From NCBI RefSeq assembly GCF_002443255.2, contig NW_019211457.1, positions 47,459,690 through 47,523,689 of the forward strand: a stretch of DNA of 64,000 nucleotides, written 5' to 3'. Positions 1 through 13,999 of the stretch are shown here, in pieces (the first letter of the stretch is position 1; each line of letters begins with the position of its first letter). The notes under the pieces were generated by a model. The model saw only the letters and a list, made by a program, of their open reading frames with translations. It ran no database searches and was not told the origin of the DNA. The position numbers and the translations under genes were made by a program. The stretch is from Varroa destructor (taxonomy: Eukaryota; Arthropoda; Arachnida; Mesostigmata; Varroidae).

Positions 1-3000
1 TTTAGTAGCATCCCAGCTGTTTGACTTAGGTATTATATTAACTCCCGCAAACCTACTGGCGTAGACGGCCTCGTAGCACAATAACAGCGTAACGACGTTA
101 TATACTCGAATAGAGTAGACCAGACTTGTTTTTGATTATGGCTAACATTCAAACCAGTCGTAGTTGTATCAAACAGAATCCGGTCAGGCCAAAGGTGAAA
201 ACTATTCAGGAGACATATAGCGACAGCGGTCGCAGCGATATCAGCATTGTCCATTGTAGCACATTGAATTTCTTTTAAGGTATATCTAGGCTACGGAGGA
301 GTCTGGCAAGACGGGTCGAGTTTGCTTGAAGCCTACCTTTCGCGGACTCTGAAACCAATTTTACGAAAGTCGCAATCAAAATAAAAAATACGCACATATG
401 TTCAGAAAGCCATAGATCAGGTCAAGTTATACAGTATACAATCTCACATTGGCTCTCCGCTTATAAATCTGCCACTTGTTAGAGCGTTGTTACCGCGTGC
501 AAGCCAAATATATAGTATTAAACGTGTAAGCCAGTTCACCTCACTGCCGCCGCTGCCCCCTTATGGCCGGATCGTCGTGGACTGATCTTGTGTGGATCTC
601 CGCGAAAACATATGGGGGCCTTGGCCGCGTCCGCGCCGACATAATCCGCACAAGCAAAACGTCAGTCACGTCGGCAGTGCATCAGCAAAGCCACAGTCCG
701 CTCTATCTAAATGCCGTCACCCTGGCGACGATCCCGTCACAAGCGTCGAAAATTCAGGACAAGCGAAGGTGCGCGCGAGAAAGAGAGACAGAGAAAAGTA
801 GGTACTGAACGAGTGTGTTCAAAGGGAGGAGAAGTGTCGTAGAAACGACAAATATTGACGCGACGGCGGCCACGACATCCACCAACTAGCACCGCGTTAC
901 TGAAACGGCACATTTTACGCGATTCTAGCCAGAAACAGGCATTTACTGCAGAGTTTTCACGCACTACGAGGCCATGTGGAAAATCTTTCAGGAGGTCAGT
1001 GACCCCCGCGTCCCGTGGAGGGCCTCCTCAGCACACGCCACCCTCGCGAAAGAATAGAATTACGTCAGATTGTCTTTTAGAGCTAGCGGTGAGTTGTAGT
1101 GTTCTACAACATGGATTCACGAAACAGGCAGACCCACACATACAAACAAAGGGAAAAGCCAAAAATGACGGAACAACAACGAAAAAAGAAAGCTAAAAAG
1201 GATAAACAGGAAGGGCGGGCACGGGCACGGGCATGACAGGTCACACAAACGTGCTGTCGTTGCAGTAGTAGGGGCATGCCAGCCGACGCCGATACCGGCT
1301 ACCCTATAAAAAAAAAAAAAAAAGCGAAAGAATACACAGGCCGCCGAGGTGTAGAACATCGACACGTCATGCTCTCATGGTTACCTAACAGCACGAATTG
1401 TCATCGGAGCGTCAAGTCGTTTAATGGACGCAGTAATCCAGCGAATCCGTCGCGGGTGACAAGATCGTAGAGAACGCTGAGTAGCATCGAACTGGATCAG
1501 CCAAACAGTAGCATCAACAACCATTGAGACCGCCAGTGCTGTTTCATTCATCAACGATTCCTTTAAATGCTGTTGCGCGAGTCGAGTCGACCGAAACGCT
1601 GATGCCGACCTAAACGAGATGCGCTCCGCAACGTAGAACCAGAGTTGACGGTGGCAACGAGAACGATTCGTGAGCAGACGCAATCAGAGCCGCGACTACA
1701 ACTATCATCCAAAGCTACTACACAAAGATGCTGACAATTATGTAGCAGTGCGATCGTGCTGCTGGCGAGGTTACGGCTGGGATGAGAGTCGTCATTGCTC
1801 TTAGTGATGGCACCAGATACGGCTACTGTAAGCCGAACGAGATCACATTGTTGCTTAAAGAGGATGGCTAGCTTTCGGGCTTTCTAACTTTGACCGTGGG
1901 TATTTCGACTAGTTTCAGGTACATCGAAACATTTGTAAGGTAAGCATAAACATCAAGTTCTAGGAGAAGCGGGAGGGAGAAATGTTGGCAAAGGTACGGT
2001 CTTTGTAATCAATAAGCAAAAGAATTAACGAATTTAAGAAAATAATTAGGTCCTGACCTCTTCTGGATCCGTCTTTTCACGCGTTCGTACAAACAGAAGA
2101 CCATTCTCCTATTAGTTCTCAAGCCACAGCGGCACTGCCCATCATATAGTCATGTAAGTAGTTTCCAATACCTCCTCTAGTAATCTGATCTTGATCGGGA
2201 GCGAGTCGAGATGAATGTATGCGTCACCGATGTGCTAGCCGCTGATGTTGCTCTCTGCTATCTGACTTCCGATAAGGTCCATCATAGTCCTCTGGAATGT
2301 AGCCGTATCAGGCGACCAGGGCATTCTTTAGATGCAGGATGAATCGTACAAGCCAAGATCGTTTTCTCATGATTCAAGAACAACAGCAGGTGTTTCGTAG
2401 CTATGCCGTTGCAGCTGCTGGGGTCCGCTGCTCATGAAGCCGGCAGCATCGACCGAAGCTCTTGAGGGTTGCAACTTACGTAGCATAGGCAAGGAGCGAT
2501 CGGTAAGCTTCAATCTCGTTTCACATTAGCGGCGACTCGATTTTGCTTGTAAGCGTTTGATAGGACAAAAGTAAACTTTCAATCAGATTCTTTTTGGGGG
2601 CTGGAGTTTGGGACGGTCGTGAGGAGGACGTGATCGATGTGCAGACCACTAGCCACGACCATAAAAGATATGAGAAGTATGTCTTCTTCATTGGAGAAGG
2701 CTTAACAGGTTACCTATTATAACTGTTATTATTATTATTACATATGTTCAGAATCTTCCACGTTTCGGGTGCTAGCTATGGACCAATGGAATTGTAGTAC
2801 AACAGCTACGGTAGCATCAACTCTTCTCTGTATACACTGTCTTCTCACATGCCGACTATATTTCATATAGGGAAGGAAGGATGCAACAGTCTTATCGTTG
2901 TGCGACCTGACGGCTTGGTCTCTTTTGCGATCTCTATATGAACGCGAAGTCTGGTTGCATTTGAATCGAATCTCGAAAAAAAAAAGATCTTGACGTTTGG

Positions 3001-6000
3001 TATAGTAGTCGACTGTAATTGGAGAGAATGCATGATATCAGTTGCATTACGTAATGGCCAAGTCACAGACACCCTAATAGGGTGTGAATAAAAGTCTATT
3101 ATCATGGCGGTAACTGGAATACCCCTTTCAAAAGGGCATTCACCCTTTTCCGTATATCTTTTATAGAAGAATATAGTCTGGGTCGGCAGCCTTTCGATGT
3201 CTAAAAAGACAGTCGGAAACATACACAGATACAAACAATAGGAAACGACCATTGAGCTGCTATTGTTCAATACGTTGTTCGTTCCTATTAAGGTATTACG
3301 GTTAATGCATATACTTAGTAGAATTCAATGAAAAAATACCTCAAACAGTGCCATACTTTATCGATACCTCACATGCCAACCGGGTTGCGTATAATGTGTG
3401 TGATTTACCCTTGAAAGATAATTTCAGTGATACTAGGGGGTTACACGCACACGTGGATTTATTAATCGGCATTCATTTTCGTGCTCAGTTGTCGCGTCAC
3501 CTGTACAACTAGAAGCTATCGTAAGCATAAGAACCTAAAATGGTGCTACAGCAGCTAGACACCGGTATTTATAAAGGCCAAGTCTTTATCGATGCTGGCA
3601 TTCGATATAAGTTATGGTCCCGAATTTACTTTTGGGCAATGCGTACCGCATTACGACCTGCCATATGCCTGGATTTGTCGCTGAACAAATCACTAATTTA
3701 AAAAGCATTTTTCTTTTTTAATTTTACAATAGTTTTCTCTCCCCGGCTAATGATAGCCACAGGCATGACAAGGGGAGACGACCAGCTTGACAACAAGCAC
3801 GAGCCAGCATGTAGCAACAAGGGTCAGGGTAAGTACTCGATGACATACTACACTCAGAGACATTTACTAGTCAGTTAGTCAATAGGTAATACTTGATCTA
3901 TATCATACACTCTCCTTGTTCTGCAGGCGTTTGAGGCCTGCCTGCCTGTCCTAATTGAGAAACGCTTACTCACGGAGTAGATGCCCAATCTTTTGTAACA
4001 ACGTGACCAGGACAAAGATAAACTGACGTTCGCACATGCGTCGCTCGGCTGGCCTAAACACCATAACTAAATAGTGTGTTTCGCCTGTTGCACGTCATCA
4101 CCAGTAGTTGCCGGCTTGGACGCCAGAATCATCAAGAACGGCGAGCTTTGTAGGGATCATAATATTATAGTAGTGGTTTGCTGTGGCGTAGGAGCAAGAA
4201 GACTGGTAGGCCAAGTGGATAGCTGGAGGCACCACAATACTAGCAAACAGAACGTCATTTTTCGACATCATAGAGGTAGAAATTTCTATGACTAATAAAT
4301 AGATCAACTAGATTAACTAAGATTCCTAAGGACAGAACAAAACAATTATTAGAGTGATTTTTCACCGGAAGAGCGGTTTTTTAACACTTGATAATACGTG
4401 TAACAGTTCTAACCATAAGATGTACTTGGTCTAACGTGTGAACGACTGTTCTCTTATTTCAAACGAGCTTATTGAGCGAGTTCTGCGGACGGAACGACTA
4501 GATCAAGACCGGAAATTCAGTCGGGAAAAGCGCAGCTTCATCAGTGGGTTGAACGAAATAAAAAGTCAATAGCTCAGTCCTTACGTGCTTACGTAGCTAA
4601 CTAGACTGCCTAGAAAAACGACAGGGGAATCAAGAGAGCCATAATTGAGGCTAGTATAATATTTTGAGCAATCACATTCTACTGATAAGGTATATGCGCA
4701 AAGCTAACGCCGTAAAGAGTCTTATAGACTGCGGCTAACAACGTGTCAATAGCAATTTGCTGGCGATGCGTTGGAAGCGAGTTAACGACCTCGGGCAACA
4801 TCTGCCAACGGCGCGACATCATGCCGCCGGAAACTATCGTAGTGACGATCGATCTCACGCCCGTCTAAACCGTTTCTGGACATAAACGCTAAACAGACGG
4901 TCGCCTGAAATCATTTGCTATCCGATTTTTTCGCCGTAACGTAACTTCCATCGATGACTCAACAGTGGCACCCAAGCCGATTGTGGTCACAGTTTGCTAA
5001 CTTTAATTTCTTAATGCTTTTTACAGTAAACGATACCAAAAATAGAAACCTCTATATAAGGCTTGCGGTTATTATCAGAATGCACCAGGCTATTTTCTGC
5101 ATAAACGTATTTTGATACGCAGGCGTTAACCACAGCACGACAGTGCCTATTTTTAGCCAATGGAATACGATCAGCAGCGAAAACAGAGGAAAATACAGAA
5201 ATTAATGATTCAATAGCAGTAATAGAAAAATAGTTTCGGAGTATTATAAATAAATAGTGAATCTGGTGCGTTTTGACGAAATGTACATAGATGTTATTAG
5301 ACAAAGTAGGGTACACGGCCAAGACTTAGACCGCAATTCGAGTCTGATCTTCTACGGTAGCATTATTCTTATCCTTGAAAGTCTGCTGAATCGCAGAGAA
5401 ACCTAACCGGTGCACCCTAGCTCCAAGTTCCTTCACCTTCTTCTGCGGATTTTTGACCCCTTAACCCTTACGGAGACCAGCTTAATTTAGCAGAACGCAG
5501 CAAATGTGACTCGTCCTCTAGCTCCTAAATGGTTCTTGCACCTCTCGATTGACCCCGAGCCGCTTTCTAAGCATATACCTTCATCACTCTTCAAGTTCTA
5601 ACTACCTGTTACTGTTGTCTTTTACATTTGCCCATAGCGTTCTTTGGCACCACGACGGCCAGGACGTTGTCGTAATCTCAAGACCACTAGCTAGATCATA
5701 TGTGAGGTAGATTATGCACGAGTGGCAATGGCCCTCGAAAACCACGACGTATACTCTCGGTCGGGTTGAGATTAAGACCGCCTTGAGATCTGATATGTCT
5801 GCGCGGTGTTCGTCTATTGCTAGTGATTTTAACCCAATTTCGGTGCTTTTTTGGTGCTGTTCGCTCGATCCCTCGTCACGTGATTGCTTCTACGAACCCT
5901 TCTGCTTACGTACCACTTCTTGTATCATCACAACTCTCCGTACTTCTACTAGTATTAGTGCATTTCATGTGTTTGTGAGCATGTGAAGCAGCACACGTAA

Positions 6001-6685
6001 ATAATTTCTATTCTTCTTAGCCGACTTCTTTTTCCTCCTGCTGCTGCCGGTCCCTCCTCAGCGTTCTGTCCTCCCATAGCTGGCAGGCAATATACGAAGT
6101 AGCTATAGAAGACTCAAGCGATCTTGGCCGCTGTTTCAGTCTTCACCACAGTCGTGCATGCTTATAGAAGCAAAAGGATCCAAAGGGGGCGACGATGATG
6201 GACGGGGCTTTCTCTACGAAATTTACTACGAAGGATTCGCTGCAACGGCAGAATCGGTGCTGTTGTCTGCATTTGCGGCCATCTTCCACCCCCTTCCTTG
6301 AAGCTGCCTCTGCCTCCGCTTTCAGTTGAGTCTAAATAGTAGTGTTTTCTATTGCTGCAGATACTTTTTGCTGTTCATGGCCGTATACAGAAGCCATCGA
6401 CTGAGCCTGTTGCTTGGAGCTGAGCTGAGCTGGGCTGGGCTGGGCTGAGGAGACACGAATATGCATGGCGATCCCAGACAGCACACAACAGCACACTTAT
6501 AATACCTGTATAATATCGGTGGACGAACCGTGGACGGCGGGCGGGAATCGATTGTGTCGTGGTGCGATGGAACGACGAGAAGCTTCGACGGCATATCACA
6601 TCGATAACGACGAAGTGAGTTGATGTCGTGTCCATGCTTCTATCATGTTATAAGTCTGTCTGTTCGTCCGAGTGTTAGGGGATCA

Positions 6686-6712
6686 AGTGTGTGTGTGTGT
6701 GTGTGTGTGTGT
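6686..6712. repeat. (TG)n microsatellite
   Basis: About 27 bp of perfect GT repeat. Confidence 0.95.
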
Positions 6713-9700
6713 CTGCGCAAGTATGTTCGGAAGGAGATCAATAGAAGAAAACGGAGTTTCGCAAGCAGCAGCGAATGGAGTCTTAAACCGGTGAAGATCT
6801 TGAAGAAGAACAAGCACGCGAAGTAGCTGAAGATAGAGCGAATCGCAAAAGATAGAACGATTGAAAGAAAGGGGAGAAAAGCAGGGAGAGCACAAGAGAA
6901 AGAGGCGCACAATAGTAGAGAATGATTGCAGACGAGACCTACCCTAGCCACACTCTTAGACTCAGAAAAGTACACAATGCTCCGGGGCAGTACCAGCAAT
7001 AACGGCAGCAGCAGCATCGGCAGCTGTTGGTCGCCCCCATCGTCGAGACGGAGCGGGAAGAACACCCAAAGAAACGGAAGAATTCCAGAGTGACAACAAC
7101 GACTCGACTTGGTTAGGTTTCTTTCATAGGCGCTCCTCGTTTTTACCGATCCATTCGCCAGTTGCAGAGAGTAAGAAGGAGAAAAACAGCCTTACACCGA
7201 TGATGATGGTGTACAGAGAACGACCTTCATCAGGTAGGCATCCAGTCCGCGGTCACAGCGACCCTAACAGCCGCCGTCACCAGCTCACTGGCCTCGAGCG
7301 GGCATTTAAATTTGGCGCCATTTTTAAATCGACATCCCACCGTCGTAGTATTCTGTAGGGTGGAGCAGCGTCTTCTAGTCGATAGTTCTTTAGCTCGGCC
7401 ATCCACCTTTATAGGACATATATTTCACACTAGACTCATGTCAGCTTGAAGTCTAAAAACGCCGACAAACCGTCCGTTGTTGTAGATGCTGTTGGTGTCG
7501 AAGGATTTCGTCGATCTCCGGCATAGAAATGCAGGAAGGAACTAAGAAGGCAGGCCACTGTGGCTAGGCACAACGTACTTAAGTTAAAGGCAACAGATGG
7601 CCGAATTGACGTTCGCGTTCATGAAAGCTAAAAAAAATCATTTTATTAGCCGTGCTAGTGCGGTTTCAATGGTTTGCAAAAATGCGCTCACGTTAATAAT
7701 AATGTATGCTAAAACAAATATGGAAAAACGTTGACGACGTTCACTTTAGAATTGAAAACGAGCTTAGTTGGATTGTATTTCTTCAAATCGGATTAATATT
7801 GCCCATGTCATCCAAATAAAGAAGAGGGTCCAAAAAACGGACAGCAGACTTTGATATAACTATGCAATTGCTAAATCGTCTGCGCTAATACTACACCTAT
7901 GGTATAGCTAACGATGTGGCTTATCAATCCTGTACCTAGCGCTCAACATTAAAACAAAGCCTAACCTTGTGGAGCACTTGCACGATTTTGCGAATCTGAA
8001 GTTAAGAAAATTTTTCTAAAAATTTGGCCAAAAGGTAGACCAGCGGTGGTGTTTCTTCTACGTAAGCGTATTTCGAAGTTTTTTTTTTGTTTGTAATGTA
8101 TAAAGATTATAGAGAGCTGTCATACAAGTCTAGAAAATACCAAAAAGATGCATTCTTTTATAGCAAAAACTGCGGTCTCTACTTTGTAGACCACCCACCC
8201 TATGAGCTTTCTCCCAGCGGTAAGTTGTACTGGCCTCCAGGTTAATATTTTGTGAGACATTCGATTTCCTATATTACTTCTGACACTTCAAAGTAAAAAC
8301 ATAAATGGGTTTCGTATTTAATAAGGTTTTGCTAAAGAAGTGAAGCATAAACTATATAGATCACAAGAGTTCTGCATAACGACCACGCAAAGTTATTATT
8401 CAAAATTAGCTTCTGTGATAGCTGCAGCATAAACATTTAGTTTTACTTAAATTACCACTCAGCACGAGGTGAAATAAACCGCTTGTTTGGAATGATTGAT
8501 CAGGGGTTAAAAATACTTGAAACTGTCATACGCATAAGGAATAGATAAAAGTAAGAGCAAAGCCTTATGGCAAAGTTAACATGTATTGGAATTGAGTTAT
8601 GCACACTCCAGATCCACCTAGATCGCGAACTTCTCGGTCGATGGGTGAAGATTAAGCTTTTTTAGTTGCTACTGACATCGCTGCTTCCGACTGCTATTAC
8701 TTCATTCGTACTCTAACATTTGTCGTTACCTGGAGTGTGGGAATGCTGGCTATGGGAATGATGCCTTCGAAGCTATCTCGCACCATGAAAGCTTCTAGAC
8801 ATTTCATTTAGAGGCTGATGCGACGAATGCGGCAGGGCATGTGCGAGCCGGCAATGAAAAGGGGGCTAAGGATAAAGCCAAGGGATAGAAGTAAACCATG
8901 TGAAACAATTGCAGGCCCCCCGGCGAAATAGGCATTGCGTATTGTTTCGCTTGTCACATACACATTTCGATGGGTGTCGAAGACTACCGTCATGGGGTGT
9001 TGAGGCCTTTCGGTTGTCTGTCGAATTACAACGCTATTCATATGGTACCACCAAGTGTTATACCACGGCCAGCGTTGAAAATTTATAAAATTTGGTTCAA
9101 AATATTTTCTTTTTTGCCTAGGCACGATATAGAACAGGCAGCTGGAAAAGAGGCTCTCAAAAGCTGACCTAATTTCGTATCGAACTTGCATTACTTTACT
9201 GCTACATGGGCTAATTATTGTTGGTTACTGGGAATCAACTCCGTCAGGCAGCAAAATAAGGCTTATCATTACGATCAGTCGTGTTGATCTTCTAAGATGC
9301 ACATTCTCTTTGAATCGCCAGAAACCGCTTGTTTTAGACATGGCCACCTGCCTGCTTTGCTTTATAAGTTGACACCGAAAACAGCCACAATTTAGGGCAC
9401 TGTTGCGGACCCAACATTGATCTCGTATTGGTGAACGGCGACATTTCAAGGTGGCTGATTCTAACAGGATCACAATTCTAATTGGAGGTTAGGAACATAT
9501 GGAAGCGACGAGTAGGCAGCGATCTGCTTCGTAGCCTTTAGCATCTTGCAGACGCACACTAGTGTACTTACTTTGCTGGTGGTGCAAAGTCGTTCGGGTT
9601 CAGCTGAAACGCCAGGAGGCATCACCTGATGTTTATCCCGTTTTGCAGTCCGTTCACTTGCGGGATCTTGAGGGCTACGATGAATCGATGCCCCACAATG

Positions 9701-12700
9701 AAATGACCGTTGGCTGGTCAATGGGGGCCGTTCATTGTTCACCATAGCATCCTGTTGCCTGCGTCTTTGCGTAGCCACTACACAGCCTGTCTGAGCGGAG
9801 CACTCTGCCTTCCTCTTGTCAGATGATGCAGTCTGGCTTTTCAAGGTTTCAGTGCGACGCTCTGTTGTTAAAGTGCCTGGTCCTGCTTTGCCGACCCTGT
9901 GTAACAAGGTCTCATACGCTGACATTGGCTGCCATTGACTAACCTTTTTTTTTTTCGAAGACTAGAATGGGGCTGAGCCTCAGCCTGAAGCCTTGTGCTT
10001 GTTTCCTTCTTGATGCAAAACGATTTGAGTGTAACCCTACAACTGCTAAACATATGCTGTTCAAAAGCATGCCTTCCATTAAATCTTGGAGAGTTTAAAT
10101 CGCCGCTTAGTTCTTCACAAGCGAACTTTTTTCTGTTAAAACGAACTTCAAGAAGTTCAGTACGAACCAGCTTTTATCAGCACTCCGTTTTGGTTTCACA
10201 GGGCACACCCAAACCTGTCGGTTTACGGTCGCGAGCACAAGCTTTTGAAAACTATCATTTTCGACCAAATCTGCCCTTGATTGTTAAGTTCTCGCTGTCT
10301 AGCTTTAGAATATCGAATAATCGTTGACCCGGCCTCGCCAGCAGGTCCCATCACGTCTTTGCCCCATATTGTCCTTGTCATTGTATGTGGTCTGAGAGGA
10401 CATTTAGCCATCGTTCCTGCATGGCGGGTTCAGCCTTCGTCGGCAGGTACGTAATAGTGATTGCTCAAAACTGAACCGACCTGGACCTAAAACCGGTTTT
10501 TCACAGATGTAGGCAAACTCTTTATCCAATATTGAAGAGTATGGTAAGATAAACTAGTTGTAGCTACAACCACTGACCTGATTTTCTATTTCAAAAGGTC
10601 TTGCATCTAGTCTAAGAGCAAATGGTCAGTACTCTCACTATTAATAAGAGCTCAAGTCGAAAATAATGAATGATATACTACAGGATATTTTATGTAGCAC
10701 GTAATGCGGCATAGAAGATAATAATCCGCTCTATGTCATTCTTCATGCGAGCCTGAATTTTTGGCCTGGGAACCGGCCTAACAAGCAAAACAATTTTCAA
10801 GATACTGCCTTAATGTATGTTCCAGACTAGCACGTGAGAGAAACTGGGCTTAGACATTTTACGCACCTTTTGTTACGTCAGGCTAACGAAGTCCTATGCT
10901 AACACAAACTTGATATTTGCCTTTAAGGCGAAGTGATTCGCGTACAATATTTGTATGTATACGTTAACGAGTCTTTCATTGGGATCTGAGTTATGTTAGG
11001 ATTTCTACAGAATATTAAATAATTAAAACTTATCATATTCATTTGACTTCAAGCAAGATACACGGCTAAAGGGATACCTGCTTCTGTAAGGCGTTGTTCA
11101 ACTTAACAGATGATCAACTCTATCGAATTGATTGAGTATAGGGATCAATTGTACCTTGCAGGTGTCTGTTGCCTTGCCAGACCTTACCCATATTGTGTTC
11201 GCTGTCAAAGCCTGCGTGCCAGTCCTGTTTGATTGCTTTCATATGCAAGGTAACAGGGATAGAAAATAACTGGGCTTCTATTGACCCATTTTGCCAATGT
11301 ACGTGTTACAGATCTATGGTTTTCATGTGGTTCGAAATTTCCCGTGCTTCTTTGTATAACTGACGCCCTGGCGAACCCTTTCGCAGTCATAATAGTACCA
11401 TATAATTATTCGCAACGATCTGCAGGACAGACAAGATCATTTGGACTCTTAATTGAAACGGTGCATCCAAAGTGCAATACATTATGTGATCTGGCCTAGT
11501 GAAACGCTGGAAATATTGTTGTATAAGCAGCCCGTGTCCCGACTGTGTCAGCTTCTGCCTTTATCTAGCGCTTACTTTCAATAGGCAATGGAAATTCTGG
11601 TACCACTAAAACAGTTATAAACAAGTAGATGCACGAACAAATAAGATGTCGAACTAGATGCGCTGTGAAGGGGTGAGACGAGATTCGTATACATTATTTG
11701 CTAGGAGAACACGGCAATTACACTCGGATACTTCAATCTTCACCTAGGCACTTTTTTTTAAATACACTGGCTCCGAGCACGGAACAAAATGAGCGTACGG
11801 TTGCAAAGTCTGAATTGCTCGTAGCTTTCATTTCCATCATGCATACTTATAAGAGAGGGTAAGAAAAAATCCAACATAGGAAATAATTTGGGAAGGGATA
11901 CGGGTCAACTAAAAAACGTCATCTAGTACTAGAAGGGTATAGTTTAAAATATTATACAAAACGTAAATCTTGATTATTCATATATCCCAAATAAAAATTG
12001 TCAAGTAGAATCCGATGGTGATGCCAACGCCCAAATGCACATGTTCATTTTTAGTGGGTTTCGTAAGGCGAAACATAGAACCAGAATAGGTAATTTTTCG
12101 TTATTTTCCGCGATAAACCGACTTCTGGTTGACTTGCGCTTGTACGCAGCTGATGCCCGCGCACGATGTGCCTCGCCGCCCTTTAAAAAGTGATCGAACA
12201 CGAGACCTTGAGCATATGTACATACGTTAAAATATGGGTTTGTCAGGTCCCAAAAGGACACACAAATTTTTGGATGACCTAGCCTTTAACGATAAGTTCG
12301 CCTTGTCCCAAAGCAGCGACGTATATACGGGCAAACGACGTAAAAACACAAGCCGGCACCACTTGATCTTTCCGTATTGAATCATGTCGGACGCATTCGC
12401 AGGCCAATGTATGAACTTTGATTCAGGTTTAAATTTCTTTTTTACATATACATATGTGATGCAGCTGTTTGATACAATAAGAATACATAGGTGTTGATCG
12501 ATGCACAGAGCTTGCTTTAGGCATGTAGAGGACCTAGTAGGTGAATATATGGACAGTTTGGTTACGTGCATTAAATATGCATTGTTGCTTATGAAATTTC
12601 ATACTGAATGTCATTCATGCATTAACTGGGCATATAGAACGAATGGCGTTGTCGTGAAGCGCCACAGCCAGTGGGCGACAAGCGTTCATATGAAGATCTG

Positions 12701-12921
12701 GTTGTTGTCACTATTATTATTGTTTTTCGTAGATACTTGCAAGTATCGGCCGGTAGAAAGTACAAACGGATCAGATTCTGGAGTCAGTTAATAGGTTTTT
12801 ATAAATTCAAGTCATAGCTGGGGCCCAATTGATTATATCGAGGTATTTATTCACAGATATCTTGATACAAATGTATAATAGTGTACAGACTGCGGCGTGC
12901 GGGCAAGAGAACACGTGCATC

Positions 12922-13126
<205 letters not shown>

Positions 13127-13963
13127 TTATTTTTCATATAAAATGATATTCCTACAAACAAGTAACTCATAAACGATGTCATTGTAATCTTCTGCTGTTG
13201 ACATGTTTGTGCCAATGCGTTGCTAGCGATAACGGTGTCAAATCATCGTTCCCGAAGATGATCTTCCGTCGCGGATCAGTCCGCCCGTACCCCCTGCGCC
13301 TGAAACTGTTACTCATTAAATAGCGTATCAGATGCCCTTCCGAAAATTAAGTGCATCCAAAGCCAATGCTGCTCTCCTTTTTCTTATGCCTCTATTGCCG
13401 ATGACTGTCTAGCATTAAAAAATTCGACATTACGAACATCATAATCGTCATCGAACATCAGTGCCCTCATTAATACAATCATCGTCATCATTACGATTAC
13501 GCTACTGACTGTAGCGGCGCTCAGAATTATCGGGTGCTGTTCCATTGACGCCCGTTACAGGACAAACGAGAGAAGAGTGAAATCGAAGCAAAGAGGTCTC
13601 GCACACATTTCACTCCCGTTTCGTTCCAGCCGGTCGTCTTTCACTACTTTTTTTTTCCTTTCGTTACCGAGAAGCAGCAGCAGCAGCAGTTGCAAATGGT
13701 ACAGCAGTGAGAATACGATAGCGTCGAACGTAACGAAACGGAACCGCGCACAGTAGCCAGTAGCTGCTACTCTTGACGACGCTGATTTTAAAAGATGCAA
13801 AGATAACGTCGAGGTGATTGGCGGTGATGGCCGGTGTTGCCGTCTCTGGGCGACCGGCCATACGGCCGGCGTGTCATTGTCTAAAATAGCATCGTGGGAA
13901 CAAACAAGCCGATATAACACTACGTGGCAACGCAACAGATGACGGATAAATACCAAACGTAAC

Positions 13964-13965
<2 letters not shown>

Positions 13966-13995
<30 letters not shown>
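13966..13995. repeat. (TA)n microsatellite
   Basis: About 30 bp of alternating AT. Confidence 0.95.
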
Positions 13996-13999
<4 letters not shown>

